Positions 20,230 through 27,390 of a stretch of 29,139 nucleotides of DNA are shown piece by piece. This DNA is from Methanomassiliicoccales archaeon (GTDB taxonomy: Archaea; Thermoplasmatota; Thermoplasmata; SG8-5). The stretch covers positions 1 to 29,139 of the forward strand of contig DAOVXH010000003.1 in NCBI GenBank assembly GCA_030636255.1, in the 5' to 3' direction. A program made the translations under genes and the position numbers. The number at the start of each line of letters is the position of its first letter. Positions within the stretch are counted from its first letter, which is position 1. The notes beneath the pieces were generated by a model that made no database searches, had not been told where the DNA came from, and saw only the letters and a list, made by a program, of their open reading frames with translations.

Positions 20230-20648
20230 GATACTATAACGAATGCTGTCTTCTCCATCTGGACTATGCCGGTATAGGTTCCCACAATATTTATCTGGCC
20301 AGTTCCGCCAGATATGGACGGTTCTATGGTGAATGTTACTGTCCCATCATCGTCGGTGGTCCCAACCAGGGTATCAACATTGCAGCCAGATATCTCCACA
20401 ACTACGCCTTCTAGATGATTGTCCTTTGTATCCCAGGCCGTCACGGTTATTGTCACTTCCTCATTATTGTCTATTGTCTGGGGGTCCACAGTCAGTGCGT
20501 CCAAATCTACCTTGCTCTGCCATGGCGCCAGCCACCCAAGAATTATCACCATCACAATTGCAGCAATAGCAACCATGATAATGAGCTGAAGTGGTAATCC
20601 TTCCACAGCACCTGTTCTGTCTCTCTGAATTTTTCTATGAATTGACAT
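20226..20648 (-). CDS. Type IV pilin-like protein with an Ig-like head
   Basis: A 140-residue protein. The leader MSIHRKIQRDRTGA is followed by V-E-G-L-P-L-Q-L-I-I and a hydrophobic helix to about residue 40, with class III cleavage expected after R-T-G-A at residue 14. The head (about 45-140) is a single Ig-like beta domain of the 'big' type: LTVDPQTIDNNEEVTITVTA, LEGVVVEISG, TDDDGTVTFTIEPS. A strong GGAGGAAG ribosome binding site lies upstream. The first 26 residues of the mature form are nearly identical in pattern to the second pilin-like protein, so the pair arose by duplication of the assembly helix with different heads, or both assemble in one fibre. Confidence 0.8.
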   Translation of the reverse strand: MSIHRKIQRDRTGAVEGLPLQLIIMVAIAAIVMVIILGWLAPWQSKVDLDALTVDPQTIDNNEEVTITVTAWDTKDNHLEGVVVEISGCNVDTLVGTTDDDGTVTFTIEPSISGGTGQINIVGTYTGIVQMEKTAFVIVS

Positions 20649-20651
20649 TTT

Positions 20652-20729
20652 CTTCCTCCATATGTCTCTCAGATGGAGGGAATTCTTCCTCCATTCTCCA
20701 AAATGGAGATTGGGGTTTTTGTATTTAAG
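20652..20729 (-). promoter_or_regulatory. Pilin operon promoter with clustered CTCCAT/ATGGAG elements
   Basis: On the minus strand CTTAAATAC (about 20721-20729) is a TATA candidate. Between it and the start codon lie four related elements: CTCCAT near 20655-20660, ATGGAGG at 20673-20679, CCTCCAT at 20688-20694, and the tight palindrome TCTCCA-AAA-TGGAGA at 20695-20709. The last overlaps the predicted transcription start (about 20698). The copy nearest the gene doubles as its ribosome binding site (GGAGG). Confidence 0.5.
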
Positions 20730-20929
20730 TTTGAGGTGGCTGGAAACAATAACTCATGGTAACTCAATGTTTTCGAGTTGGCTGGAAGTGGAACTGCGAG
20801 AACTCAAGAATGAGGAATCGGTCGGCTGTGCAAGAGCTTAGAAAATAACACAAACAGACTCTGCTGGATGTTTGTATGGAGTCGCTAATTTGTGACTACG
20901 CTGGAATTTTCTATCGAAAACTCCATCTC
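20730..20929. other. Noncoding gap between pilin promoter and SRP RNA 3' hairpin
   Basis: No protein or RNA gene is supported here. It holds scattered short repeats: TAACTCA twice (about 20751 and 20759), CGAGTT as their complement near 20775, GGCTGGAA twice (about 20738 and 20780), and a GACTC/GAGTC pair around 20858-20883. They may be protein-binding sites. Confidence 0.35.
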
Positions 20930-20971
20930 GTGCCTAGCTCTATAAAAATTATAGAATGGTGTGCTAGGCAC
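20930..20971 (-). terminator. SRP RNA 3' hairpin that competes with helix 1
   Basis: On the minus strand GTGCCTAGC (20971-20963) is followed by an inner hairpin CTATAA-TTT-TTATAG (20954-20940) and then GCTAGGCAC (20938-20930), a perfect 9-bp partner of the first segment. The outer stem plus the inner AU-rich hairpin with its U run could end transcription. The first segment is also the 3' strand of SRP RNA helix 1, so the two pairings exclude each other. Confidence 0.55.
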
Positions 20972-21272
20972 CGAGCTTGTCGCCAGCACCCACCAAAAGC
21001 TCTCACATCGCTTCTCGGTCCCGCAACCCCATGAGCGTTGGTAGTAAACAGTAAGGCTGCTCCCGTCAGGGCCTGACCCGATTTCTGAAACCAAGGCGAA
21101 TGATGCCGCCCTCCGGCTGCACCGGCTCGCCACCTCCAGCCCCATAGGACAGGACCTCATGGTCACAATGCGGACTTCTGATAGGTCTGATACGCCGCAC
21201 ACGGCCGTCACCCCCGCTAAAGACGATTTCGGTGTATAAGAGGACGCCTACCCCTCCGGTTAGCCTAGCATT
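20955..21272 (-). ncRNA. ffs: Signal recognition particle RNA (7S RNA)
   Basis: About 318 nt on the minus strand. Diagnostic parts: helix 8 reads GGGTCAGGCCCTGACGGGAG then CAGCC (21079-21055), matching the universally conserved SRP54-binding helix with its GGGAGCAGCC bulge. Helix 6 ends in GGT-GCAG-CC, a GNAR loop as required for SRP19. The 5' domain has AGGGGTAGGCGTCC, typical of archaeal Alu-domain loops. Helix 1 is formed by TGCTAGGC at the 5' end (21270-21263) and GCCTAGCA at the 3' end (20969-20962). The promoter predicts a start near 21270, in agreement. The helix-8 loop is UGAC rather than GGAA. Two plus- or minus-strand open frames inside this stretch are not genes. Confidence 0.92.
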
Positions 21273-21290
21273 CTCTAATAAGTGGGGGGT

Positions 21291-21301
21291 GTATTTAAAA
21301 G
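21291..21301 (-). promoter_or_regulatory. TATA box of the SRP RNA gene
   Basis: Minus-strand CTTTTAAATAC is centred about 26 nt upstream of 21270, which is also where helix 1 of the SRP RNA begins. The agreement of the two supports both calls. Confidence 0.6.
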
Positions 21302-21370
21302 TTGGGCGGGGGAACAGGAATTCTACGGTGTGGCTCTTTTTTGGAATGATCTTTTTCACTTGTACTCTGG

Positions 21371-22162
21371 CTATGCTTCTACTTGAATTAAATAGCTACT
21401 AATTGAACCCGCAGTATCATCTAAATCCATATTTGTTTCGAAAGGGGCTGTTTGGTCAGATGTTAAAGTTAATGGGTCTGTGAATGTAAATGTCGTACCA
21501 ACAACATCACCGCCTGAGTCATAATATGTAACGATGAGTTTTACATAATTCGCTGTTTGTGAGCCAGTATTTTTCACTTCTCCCACTATATGATTCCATC
21601 CAATACTATCAGTTGAATCGCTATTGCTTAGAATTTCTAAACCATTATACGGATTGTTGTTGGTTGCAGAATATGTCAATTGAAGCGTATAGTTTGTAGG
21701 TGTCCCAGTAAAATCGCTACTGGCTATATTAGTTTTAAATGGTGATTTTTGTTGAGGAATCAATATGTCATGTTCTGTGTAAGTAAAGGTTGTACCAACA
21801 ACTATATTACTGGCATCATAAAATGTAACAACAATCTTAACATATTCAAGATTTACGTTACCTGTATTTTGAATTTCACCCACTATGTGATTGTAATTAA
21901 TTGAGTCATAATAATTACTAGAGCTTAAAATTTCTGCACTTGAAATGGGGGTAGTACCAGTATCTTGATTATCATCTGGAATAATATTTTCTTGGCCACC
22001 ATCTGGAGTGGATGAGTTAAGTGAAAAAGTAAGGAACGCCAGTGCAACAATAATCACAACCACAATTACAAACAAAGATAAAATGGGAGAATTAATTGGC
22101 GGTTTTTGAGTGGGTATTTCTACTGGTACATTCTCTTTTTTGACTCTAATTTTTGTTCCCAT
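21371..22162 (-). CDS. Membrane-anchored protein with two FxLYD-like repeats
   Basis: A 263-residue protein. A short cytoplasmic N-terminus is followed by a membrane span at about residues 28-48 (ILSLFVIVVVIIVALAFL) and an extracellular region. After an acidic, low-complexity linker come two similar beta domains of about 85 residues, each opening with a D-S-I-x-x-N-H-I-V-G-E-(I/V)-x-N-T-G pattern (INYNHIVGEIQNTGN near 98; IGWNHIVGEVKNTGS near 190) and containing YVKIVVTFYDASNIVVGTT or YVKLIVTYYDSGGDVVGTT. These match FxLYD-type domains found on many prokaryotic surface proteins. The start is set at 22162 because AGGTGG lies 8-13 nt upstream; a GTG nine bases earlier overlaps that site. Function unknown, likely an envelope component. 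Confidence 0.85.
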   Translation of the reverse strand: MGTKIRVKKENVPVEIPTQKPPINSPILSLFVIVVVIIVALAFLTFSLNSSTPDGGQENIIPDDNQDTGTTPISSAEILSSSNYYDSINYNHIVGEIQNTGNVNLEYVKIVVTFYDASNIVVGTTFTYTEHDILIPQQKSPFKTNIASSDFTGTPTNYTLQLTYSATNNNPYNGLEILSNSDSTDSIGWNHIVGEVKNTGSQTANYVKLIVTYYDSGGDVVGTTFTFTDPLTLTSDQTAPFETNMDLDDTAGSISSYLIQVEA

Positions 22163-22285
22163 TTCTTCCACCTACTGGCCATCCCACTATTCAGCACTAA
22201 TTAACGGGCGCCTCTCCGCTCACTGAGTGAATGCACAAGCCCAAATAAATAAATTGCGTATAATCTAAACCAGCCTGAGGAAACC

Positions 22286-22295
22286 CTTATAATCC
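22286..22295 (+). promoter_or_regulatory. TATA box of the geranylgeranyl-reductase-like gene
   Basis: CTTATAATCC is centred 28 nt before the ATG at 22318, with no ribosome binding site between, so the transcript is probably leaderless. Confidence 0.5.
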
Positions 22296-22317
22296 CTCAG
22301 CAAATCAGCATACTGGT

Positions 22318-23328
22318 ATGGCAGAGAGATATGATGTAATCATTGTTGGTGCTGGTCCTGGTGGTCTTGCCTGTGCCCATGAGCTGGGCAAATCTAAATT
22401 ATCTGTTCTGGTCATTGAAAAAAATGAGATAATTGGGCCGAAGATCTGCGCCGGCGGTCTGAAGAATTTGGACAAGAACTTTGAATTGCCAGCCAATAAA
22501 ATTCGAACTTTTCCTGAGGAAGATTATACATCAAAATACAAGTCATACACCCTGAAACTTGACAAGCCCCTGAGAACCATTTCCCGGCATGACCTAGGGC
22601 AGTATCAGACTGCATTGCTGGAAGAATTTGAGAACATTGAGGTTCGAACCGGTGTAAAGGTCAAGGAAATCAAGGACACCCAGATAATTACTTCTGCTGG
22701 AAATTTTTCTTTCAAATACCTGATAGGTGCAGACGGTTCGAATTCCATGGTCCGGCGGCATCTGGGCCTGGAAACAAAGAGCTGCATTGGCATGTATTAC
22801 GAGGTTCCAGGAATAACAGAAAACGTTATCTGGCATTTCAATCCAGAGGATATTAAGGCAGGATATATCTGGGCTTTTCCGCATCTGGACAGTACCAATA
22901 TAGGAGTGTTTTTCAATCCTGAACATCTCTCGCCAAAAATTGCGAAAAAGGCATTGCATGATTATCTGGATGCTAGAAAGATAGACTATTCGGTATGCAA
23001 GTACCAGGCTGGGGCAATTTCTCATCACTATGATGGGTGTGTGTTTGGCAATACCTTCCTGGTGGGAGATGCAGCTGGCCTTGCACTCCGGACAAACGGC
23101 GCAGGAATTTCATTCGCCATTGTCAGCGGTAAGGAGATTGCCAGAAAAATTTTAAAGCCAGAATACAAAATGCCTGAGCTGGATATCATCCTGAACTACA
23201 AGAACAGACAGGAAAATATCTTTAGCTTTATTGAAAGGATTGAGTTCATTCAGCGCCCCACCTACAGAATGATGCTGAACCTAATGAAAAAGAAGTGGTT
23301 CCAGAAGCGGTTTGGAAGTTATTTTTAA
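22318..23328 (+). CDS. Geranylgeranyl reductase family flavoprotein
   Basis: A 336-residue FAD-dependent oxidoreductase of the family that saturates isoprenoid chains of archaeal lipids or related polyprenols. The N-terminal FAD site is VIIVGAGPGGLACAHELGKS (G-x-G-x-x-G at 11-16), with the ribose-binding acid in VIEKNE. The middle motif is LIGADGSNSMVRRHLGL (near 137-153) and the C-terminal FAD motif is NTFLVGDAAGLALRTNGAG (near 245-263). A cysteine in GPKICAGGL (near 43) sits in the conserved K-x-C-x-G-G region of the family. It is about 50-60 residues shorter than the usual digeranylgeranylglycerophospholipid reductases (about 390-400), so a different substrate is possible. It is monocistronic with its own TATA box. 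Confidence 0.87.
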   Translation: MAERYDVIIVGAGPGGLACAHELGKSKLSVLVIEKNEIIGPKICAGGLKNLDKNFELPANKIRTFPEEDYTSKYKSYTLKLDKPLRTISRHDLGQYQTALLEEFENIEVRTGVKVKEIKDTQIITSAGNFSFKYLIGADGSNSMVRRHLGLETKSCIGMYYEVPGITENVIWHFNPEDIKAGYIWAFPHLDSTNIGVFFNPEHLSPKIAKKALHDYLDARKIDYSVCKYQAGAISHHYDGCVFGNTFLVGDAAGLALRTNGAGISFAIVSGKEIARKILKPEYKMPELDIILNYKNRQENIFSFIERIEFIQRPTYRMMLNLMKKKWFQKRFGSYF

Positions 23329-23371
23329 TATACGAAGCTGGCCCTGGCCAGTATTTGTTTAATTGGGTGAT

Positions 23372-23918
23372 TCAAGGTGCCCCGACATTGTCTTCCAATT
23401 CCCTGGCCGCATAATATTCCTGCCTGGTCATGTCCATGTAAATGCAATCCACAATTTTTCCGTCTATTATTGTATTCTGACGGAACCTGGCCATCTCCTT
23501 GAAGCCTAATTTTTCAGCAGCTCTTTTCGCCCATGGGAAACCGCCTTGTGTCCACAATCTCATTATCTGGATGCCCCGCTCGTGGAACAGAAATTGCATT
23601 AGCAGTTCTTGAGCTTCCAAGGCATAGCCCTTGCCCCAGTATTCTTTTCCTGTAACAATTCCGAAGGTCGCGTCATGTCTCGGGAGTCCCTCATGATAGC
23701 TGATATTACCGATGAGCGTGCCGTCCAGTGTTTCGATGGATAGAGTGGCAGAGTTGGGTTTTTCATTGCTTTTTTCTGACTGTTTCTGCTGTCGAATTTG
23801 GTGGTAGTCTTTGATTCCAGCCCTGGGTGAACATATTGTTTTTCAGGTTGGCAAAATATTCAAAATCTTCTTCCTTGACTGGTCGAAGTTTTACCTTTTC
23901 TCCGGTGAGGGTTTCCAT
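23372..23918 (-). pseudogene. GNAT acetyltransferase interrupted by a one-base frameshift
   Basis: Minus-strand translation from the ATG at 23918 gives METLTGEKVKLRPVKEEDFE and continues to FTQGWNQR, then fails within about 20 codons (stop in the AAAAAGCAATGA stretch). The neighbouring frame carries on the GNAT fold without a break: IKDYHQIRQQKQSEKSN, TLDGTLIGNISYHEG, FGIVTGKEYWGKGYALEAQ (the acetyl-CoA loop), then WTQGGFPWAKRAAEKLGFKE. The shift is at about 23815-23820, where GGCTGGAATC holds one base too many. With the base removed the product would be about 181 residues, a normal RimJ/RimL-type length. It may be a recent pseudogene, a sequence error or a site of frameshifting. Its start overlaps the stop of the upstream GNAT gene (TGATG), so the two form an operon. 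Confidence 0.75.
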
Positions 23919-24442
23919 CACTGGCTCACCCCATTGTATTCTGTTTTCAGAATGTCAAAAATCAAATCATCATAGTATTTTCCATCCTTGATATTTGAAA
24001 GCCTAATTTTGCCAGCTTCCTTGAACCCCAGGCTTTTGATGAATGCGATTGTTGCGTTATTCCATTCGGCAGTTCCTGTGTCAATAGCGTGGGCTGGAGA
24101 ATCTGAAAAGCTCCTGGCCAATAATTTTCCAGCTGCCTTTGCTCCATAACCCTTTCTGCGGTGCTCCGGCCAGATTAATACATAATTCCAGGGCCCCCAA
24201 GTGTCCCAGTTTGATGACCAGGCGCCTATCCCCACGAAAGTATTATCGACCCATATTGAGAAAACAGACGTACGGTCTTTTTTCTGATTCTTTGATACTG
24301 CCTCTTTCACCTGCTCCAGTGTCATTGGGGCCCAGGCTGGTTCATTGTCCAGTAAATCAGCAAGCTCATAATTGCATTTCCTGTTTTGCCGCTTATAAAT
24401 TTCAACCAATTCGGGCTCTTCTATTGACTTGAATTCTATCAT
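23918..24442 (-). CDS. GNAT family N-acetyltransferase
   Basis: A 174-residue single-domain acetyltransferase. The acetyl-CoA pyrophosphate loop is WPEHRRKGYGAKAAGKLL (motif R-R-x-G-x-G/A) after the strand VLIWP, and the closing motif is NNATIAFIKSLGFKEAGKI. Tryptophans cluster before the loop (GIGAWSSNWDTWGPWNYV). The substrate cannot be predicted. It lies upstream of and overlaps by one base the frameshifted GNAT, and is 66 nt downstream of the two-domain GNAT, all in one direction, which suggests a small acetyltransferase operon. A GGATAGG-like site precedes the ATG. Confidence 0.88.
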   Translation of the reverse strand: MIEFKSIEEPELVEIYKRQNRKCNYELADLLDNEPAWAPMTLEQVKEAVSKNQKKDRTSVFSIWVDNTFVGIGAWSSNWDTWGPWNYVLIWPEHRRKGYGAKAAGKLLARSFSDSPAHAIDTGTAEWNNATIAFIKSLGFKEAGKIRLSNIKDGKYYDDLIFDILKTEYNGVSQ

Positions 24443-24508
24443 CCTATCCCTAACTTACAAGGAATTGGACATTATTATTATTTTTGAACCTGTCAAAATT
24501 TGACTGGC

Positions 24509-25387
24509 TTACCCGGACCAGCAAGAAACATGGTAATTTTGACTGGACTCGTCCTGCCCCTCAAATATTAATCTGATGGAATTGCTCTGCAAAATATATC
24601 CTCTTTCAGAAAACCAGCCAAGGCTCGGGGGCGTCATATCATAGGCCCTGATGAACATTCCAGTCTTTCCAGAAAGTGCTGCAGACATCTCGCACCGTTC
24701 AAGAAGAATATTTAGTGAATCAATAGCATTTTCAGGAGATGCCAGTAATTTCACAATTGCATTATTGCTGTCTGCGAACATTTCATAGGTGTGGACAATT
24801 GCATGTGCACCATTCTCCAGTGCCCATGCCTCTCCAAGATTGTATTCTTTTATTGCATTAATTTCAGGCTCATAGTCCAACCCTGGCTGAACTTTTTGCC
24901 ACAGTTCCTTGGCAGATGGTGTGTCTCTGGCCTCAAAGGGTCTCGCTTCATTGGCTTTCAGACTGTCTGGGTCAATATCCCCAAAAGGTTTGTACAACAC
25001 ATTTGAAAGGCCTTTGGCCTGAAATTTCTGCTTCATATAAAATGTTATATTCTTCGCGCTGGTGGCCATTGTCTCACAGCCCCTGGTTGTACATCCCTTT
25101 GATTTTAGATATCTCAATGATTCCTGCACAAGTGCCTTTCCAATACCCTGATTCTGGCAAGTTGCATCAACCTCCAGGGGACCGAACCACCCAATTTTAC
25201 CCCAAACATGGGATATTATTGAACCGACTATTTTTCCATCCTGGATGGCTACAAAACAGCCTTCTGGCTCCTTTTCAATATAATAATTCATGTTCTGAAT
25301 AGACCGGCGCATCATAGGAACTTGCTGATTATATTCCTTCAAAAAGTAATCCTGCCAGACTCTGGCCTGCATATCTATTATTTCCAA
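24509..25387 (-). CDS. Two-domain GNAT acetyltransferase, start codon uncertain
   Basis: From the TTG at 25387 the protein has 292 residues. The N-terminal GNAT domain has FVAIQDGKIVGSIISHVW, then VDATCQNQGIGKALVQESL (acetyl-CoA loop Q-x-x-G-I-G) and the end motif NITFYMKQKFQAKGL. The second half (about 140-292) is a degenerate GNAT-like domain with no acetyl-CoA loop, as in known double-GNAT proteins. The frame is open upstream to a TGA at 25439-25441, and the extra residues (LAALEIRQIQQHDILEIID) form the first strand and helix expected of a GNAT fold. The true start is therefore probably upstream of 25387, but no ATG, GTG or TTG is there; a CTG at 25429 lies 4 nt after GAGGTGG. The upstream cysteine-rich ORF is in the same frame. 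Confidence 0.8.
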   Translation of the reverse strand: MEIIDMQARVWQDYFLKEYNQQVPMMRRSIQNMNYYIEKEPEGCFVAIQDGKIVGSIISHVWGKIGWFGPLEVDATCQNQGIGKALVQESLRYLKSKGCTTRGCETMATSAKNITFYMKQKFQAKGLSNVLYKPFGDIDPDSLKANEARPFEARDTPSAKELWQKVQPGLDYEPEINAIKEYNLGEAWALENGAHAIVHTYEMFADSNNAIVKLLASPENAIDSLNILLERCEMSAALSGKTGMFIRAYDMTPPSLGWFSERGYILQSNSIRLIFEGQDESSQNYHVSCWSG

Positions 25388-25438
25388 AATATCATGCTGC
25401 TGAATCTGTCGGATTTCCAGGGCGGCCAGGTTGCCACC

Positions 25439-25606
25439 TCACTCTTCATTGTAATGACAGTATTCACAGATATTGCCCAGGGTGGGCTGCGATGACATGC
25501 CCCTTGTGCCGAGCCAGCGATCACACCTTCCATGCATTTGCGGCTCCAGTCCTAATTTACAACCTATATAATCACCATAACAAGATTGGTGGGGTATTAT
25601 TTCAAT
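25439..25606 (-). CDS. Small cysteine-rich ORF, possible zinc-binding peptide without a standard start codon
   Basis: Between orc1 and the two-domain GNAT gene the minus strand holds a 55-codon frame beginning at an ATT: (I/M)EIIPHQSCYGDYIGCKLG, then LEPQMHGRCDRWLGTRG, SSQPTLGN, and ICEYCHYNEE at the end. Five cysteines (residues 9, 16, 28, 47, 50) and a histidine at 51, spaced C-x6-C-x11-C-x18-C-x2-C-H, look like a small metal-binding or Fe-S domain rather than chance. There is no ATG, GTG or TTG before residue 24, where an ATG would cut off two of the cysteines. A TATA-like element (GTAAATATG, about 25621-25629 on the plus strand) lies upstream and would give a near-leaderless message. The stop overlaps the ribosome binding site of the in-frame GNAT gene, so the two are coupled, or were once one protein. 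Confidence 0.5.
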   Translation of the reverse strand: MEIIPHQSCYGDYIGCKLGLEPQMHGRCDRWLGTRGMSSQPTLGNICEYCHYNEE

Positions 25607-25663
25607 TTAACCCCATGGATGTAAATATGTAATCAGCAACCTTAGAATTACAAAATTATGAAA

Positions 25664-26914
25664 CTAGATTTCCAGCGTGGATTGCGCTTTCAGTTTAATG
25701 TCCTTCACTGGCTCCAGCATTGGATCCTTCTCAATAATTCGTTTTGTCTCCAAAAGCGGAACACTGACTGTTATGACTCTGGTTCTTCCACCCCTTCCGA
25801 AGCTCTTGACCCTGGCAGTTACCAGGCCCATCATGTCCAATTCGGATATCAGGTCTGCAACACGACGCTGGGTGAGTAAGCCTTTTCCGGCCTTCCTGGC
25901 AAGAATTTTGTAGAAACTGTAAACGTCACCAGTCATTTGCTTATGATTGCCATTCTCCTCTCCAATTAATATGGATAGTAATACCAGTTTTGACTGGATT
26001 GGCAATGTTCTTACAGCTTCAATGACACAATCCAATTCGATTTTATTTTTGGCCTTTATTACATGATTCTCAAGGATATACTCTTCCTTACTGCGCTCTG
26101 TTAGTTCTGCCGCTACCCTCAGCAGGTCCAATGCACGCCTGGCATCGCCATGTTCATGTGCCTCTACAGCCGCGCATAGGCCGATAACTCCCTCTTCGAT
26201 TACGCCGTCCTCGAAGGCCATTTCAGCTCTCTGTCTCAAGATGTCCTTCAATTGGTCAGCATCGTATGGCGGGAAAACTATTTTTTCGTCACTGAGACGG
26301 CTCCGGACCCGGGGGTCCAGGAGTTCGGTAAATTTCAGATCATTGGATATTCCAATCAAGCTAACTTTGGCATTTTTCAGGTCATCATTTATCTTGGTAA
26401 GGTGGTATAATGTGTCATCGCCGCTCTTGTAAACAAATCTATCAATCTCATCCAGTACCACAACTACTACCTTGGGGGTCTCATCGATTTTCTCCCACAG
26501 GAGATTGTAGACACGTTCTGTGGACCAACCAGTGGGTGGAATACGTTCATCAAAGTCCTCAATGAATCGATTACCAATATTCTGCAGAACCCCATACTGG
26601 GTATCTACCACTTCACAATTGATGTAGATATACCTGACATCTTTCAGAGGGGCTGGCAATGTATCTGTGGCTTTTTTTATTTCCTTTCCCAGGTACTTTG
26701 CTGTTGCGGTTTTTCCTGTTCCGGTCTTTCCAAAAATCAGAATATTAGAAGGTTGGTCCCCGCGTAGAGCTGAAACCAGAATGGATGCTATCTGGTCAAT
26801 TTGTTCATCCCTGTGCAGCAATTTATCTGGAATATAAGATGGCCTGAGAACGTCCCTGTCCTTCTTGAATATAGACTTGATATCAAGATAATCTTTGAAT
26901 ATGCTTTCCTGCAT
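25664..26914 (-). CDS. cdc6: Orc1/Cdc6 replication initiator
   Basis: A 416-residue AAA+ initiator that binds origin recognition boxes and loads the MCM helicase. Walker A FGKTGTGKT at residues 61-69; Walker B VVVVLDEIDRF (DEID at 155-158); sensor-1 ISLIGISND-type segment near 190; arginine finger region LLDPRVRSRLSDEKIVFPPY near 207; sensor-2 region AHEHGDARRALDLLR near 262; and a C-terminal winged helix (LARKAGKGLLTQRRVADLI, wing KSFGRGGRTRVITV) that contacts the origin DNA. Full length for the family. A G-rich ribosome binding site (AGGGGGGGC) precedes the ATG, and a TATA element lies at about 26940-26948. Archaeal cdc6 genes commonly sit beside an origin, and the 476-bp noncoding region upstream of this one fits that. 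Confidence 0.95.
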   Translation of the reverse strand: MQESIFKDYLDIKSIFKKDRDVLRPSYIPDKLLHRDEQIDQIASILVSALRGDQPSNILIFGKTGTGKTATAKYLGKEIKKATDTLPAPLKDVRYIYINCEVVDTQYGVLQNIGNRFIEDFDERIPPTGWSTERVYNLLWEKIDETPKVVVVVLDEIDRFVYKSGDDTLYHLTKINDDLKNAKVSLIGISNDLKFTELLDPRVRSRLSDEKIVFPPYDADQLKDILRQRAEMAFEDGVIEEGVIGLCAAVEAHEHGDARRALDLLRVAAELTERSKEEYILENHVIKAKNKIELDCVIEAVRTLPIQSKLVLLSILIGEENGNHKQMTGDVYSFYKILARKAGKGLLTQRRVADLISELDMMGLVTARVKSFGRGGRTRVITVSVPLLETKRIIEKDPMLEPVKDIKLKAQSTLEI

Positions 26915-27390
26915 TCTGGCCCCCCCTTATATCGGCCTAATTATACAACCGGAAATATTGGTTTCTGGTTTGGAGTCCGAGCAATGTCAACTAACTATTT
27001 TAAAGGTTCCATTAGAAACTAACCCCAACCCCTATATTTCGTATGGAAGAGTTATGTTGTGTGGGTGTAATTCACGTAGAAATAAAATATTATTAGGTGT
27101 GTACTGGATTTGTTACCAGATGTTTTACCAGGTTTGTGATGGGGATTTAATAATCATACCTAAGCCTGGGTGCTTGAGTGCATTCCTGGTGATATTTGTA
27201 CAATATGTGAAGTTCAGTGGCTATAGTGTCATGGGCTGAGTGATAATGGGGATTGGCCGTATATCTACTCTCAATGAACATTATGGCAGGGAGTGTTGGA
27301 AAACTTCCTAATGAGTGGGGTTCTGGATGGCATGGGTGACCCTGGTATGAGAGTTCCACAAAAAATCTAGCCTTCAATAATAGGAAATCC
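26915..27390. other. Long noncoding region upstream of cdc6, candidate replication origin
   Basis: Apart from the cdc6 promoter no gene is convincing in these 476 bp. A short dyad with a neighbouring C-run, GGTTCCATTAGAAACTAACC followed by CCAACCCC (27005-27032), resembles an archaeal origin recognition box in its TTCC...GAAAC core, though the run is C rather than G on the same strand. Other hints are TTACCAG repeated within 15 bp (about 27116-27134), GTGATGGGGAT (about 27138) against GTGATAATGGGGAT (about 27240), and a plus strand strongly enriched in G and T from 27050 to 27350. The origin call is inference. Confidence 0.4.

Noticed and set aside
20885..21359. Two minus-strand open frames of 97 and 108 codons
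   Set aside because: They lie across the SRP RNA and its flanks, are rich in R, G and P as expected of translated structured RNA, and match no protein family.
25439..25441. TGA as a selenocysteine codon joining the small ORF and the GNAT gene
   Set aside because: A ribosome binding site directly follows the TGA and I see no clear SECIS-like element; separate coupled genes explain it better, though a fusion remains listed as a finding.
27147..27377. A 76-codon minus-strand frame upstream of cdc6
   Set aside because: No ribosome binding site, odd composition rich in H, P and Y, no recognisable fold; it overlaps the candidate origin region.
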